Assembly: GCF_027922045.1 (NCBI RefSeq)
Contig: NZ_BSEX01000012.1
Span: 62,001 to 126,000 of the forward strand
DNA: 64,000 nt
Source: Microbacterium terregens
GTDB lineage: Bacteria > Pseudomonadota > Alphaproteobacteria > Sphingomonadales > Sphingomonadaceae
Direction: 5' to 3'
The position numbers were made by a program, and so were the translations under genes. Under the pieces are notes generated by a model. That model worked only from the letters and a program-made list of their open reading frames with translations. It was not told the DNA's origin and searched no databases. Positions 63,794-64,000 of this stretch are shown here, in pieces. Position 1 is the first letter of the stretch; each line of letters begins with the position of its first letter.

Positions 63794-64000
63794 TCAGGCA
63801 GAAAGCTGATTTAGGATTGTCGCCTCCGATACCTGGGGTGGCGATGTCTCACGCCGCCCGGCGCTCGACGGCCGATCGGCAAAGTAGCGTGATGGTGTGG
63901 TCCCAAGCGCCTTCCTGAACATGACGATGAAGGCCGTCGTGGACTCATACCCTAAGTCGCCTGCCACCTGCTGGACTGTCGCTCCGCCGGCAAGCTCCCG
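63794..64000 (-). CDS. AraC-family regulator, C-terminal end (partial)
   Basis: The frame opens from the window edge: RELAGGATVQQVAGDLGYES, TTAFIVMFRKALGTTPSRYF, then a short tail ending SEATILNQLSA. This is the second helix-turn-helix of AraC proteins. The rest lies outside. Confidence 0.88.
   Translation of the reverse strand, partial: RELAGGATVQQVAGDLGYESTTAFIVMFRKALGTTPSRYFADRPSSAGRRETSPPQVSEATILNQLSA

Overview
The window is GC-rich (strong G/C preference at third codon positions) and is best explained as an alphaproteobacterium, most likely a sphingomonad. The genus is an inference from gene content: class A Hsp20, a YfdX lipoprotein, a DUF5335 protein, NDUFS4-like small proteins, and GT4 and GH130 enzymes. 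There is no rRNA, tRNA or CRISPR array. The region reads as an accessory stress-survival island, bounded by toxin-antitoxin and defence genes and scarred by insertion sequences.

Layout. 0-3 kb: RES/Xre toxin-antitoxin, a transglutaminase-like protein and a broken GDP-mannose pyrophosphorylase gene. 3-12 kb: grpE-dnaK, a disabled metallo-beta-lactamase-fold gene, an HxlR regulator, a CbpA-type J protein, a phosphomannomutase-like HAD enzyme, a universal stress protein and Dps. 12-24 kb: a three-BON-domain protein, a GT4 glycosyltransferase, a 1-Cys peroxiredoxin with a monothiol glutaredoxin, Hsp20, thioredoxin 2, ClpB, a DegP-type protease and 6-phosphogluconolactonase. 24-31 kb: a tightly packed leftward operon (ribosome-hibernation/sigma-like fusion, HdeD, two small or membrane proteins, an NDUFS4-like protein, a rhomboid protease split by an IS701-type element, pgl), then IS110 debris and mannose-6-phosphate isomerase. 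31-40 kb: exported proteins, a GH130 glycosidase/phosphorylase, YfdX, DUF5335, two Crp/Fnr regulators, a second Hsp20 whose leader is split by an IS3-type element, and an orphan kinase without its phospho-accepting histidine. 40-59 kb: an epimerase-membrane fusion, cardiolipin synthase, two convergent cation/proton antiporters, YCII, a second HdeD, Bax-inhibitor-1, groES-groEL, and a KaiC plus hybrid histidine kinase operon. 59-64 kb: a VapBC-like pair, a decayed Shedu-like defence gene, an aspartyl protease, a quinone-oxidoreductase-like enzyme with a divergent TetR gene, and the end of an AraC gene.

The main discovery is a repeated 14-bp palindrome, CTGA-N6-TCAG, seen 13 times exactly and 3 times with one mismatch, always between genes. 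It has the TGA-N6-TCA core of Crp/Fnr-family sites. It lies upstream of dnaK, dps, the BON gene, the peroxiredoxin/GT4 pair, hsp20, degP, a small-protein-DUF5335-YfdX group, the orphan kinase, kaiC and others. In several promoters a TAnnnT -10-like hexamer begins 21 bp after the box, which is the spacing of class II activation. Two Crp/Fnr genes lie in the middle of the island. I infer an island-wide regulon under a Crp/Fnr protein that couples a respiratory or redox signal to chaperones, proteases, redox enzymes, envelope proteins and mannose metabolism. Hsp20, Clp ATPase, thioredoxin, DegP, Kef, HdeD and YfdX are also the hallmark families of the transmissible heat-resistance loci of Gammaproteobacteria, so this looks like an analogous but differently regulated island.

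About nine genes carry frameshifts, deletions, a stop codon or an IS, while the large chaperone and protease genes are intact. Either the island is shedding part of its load or the assembly contains indel errors.
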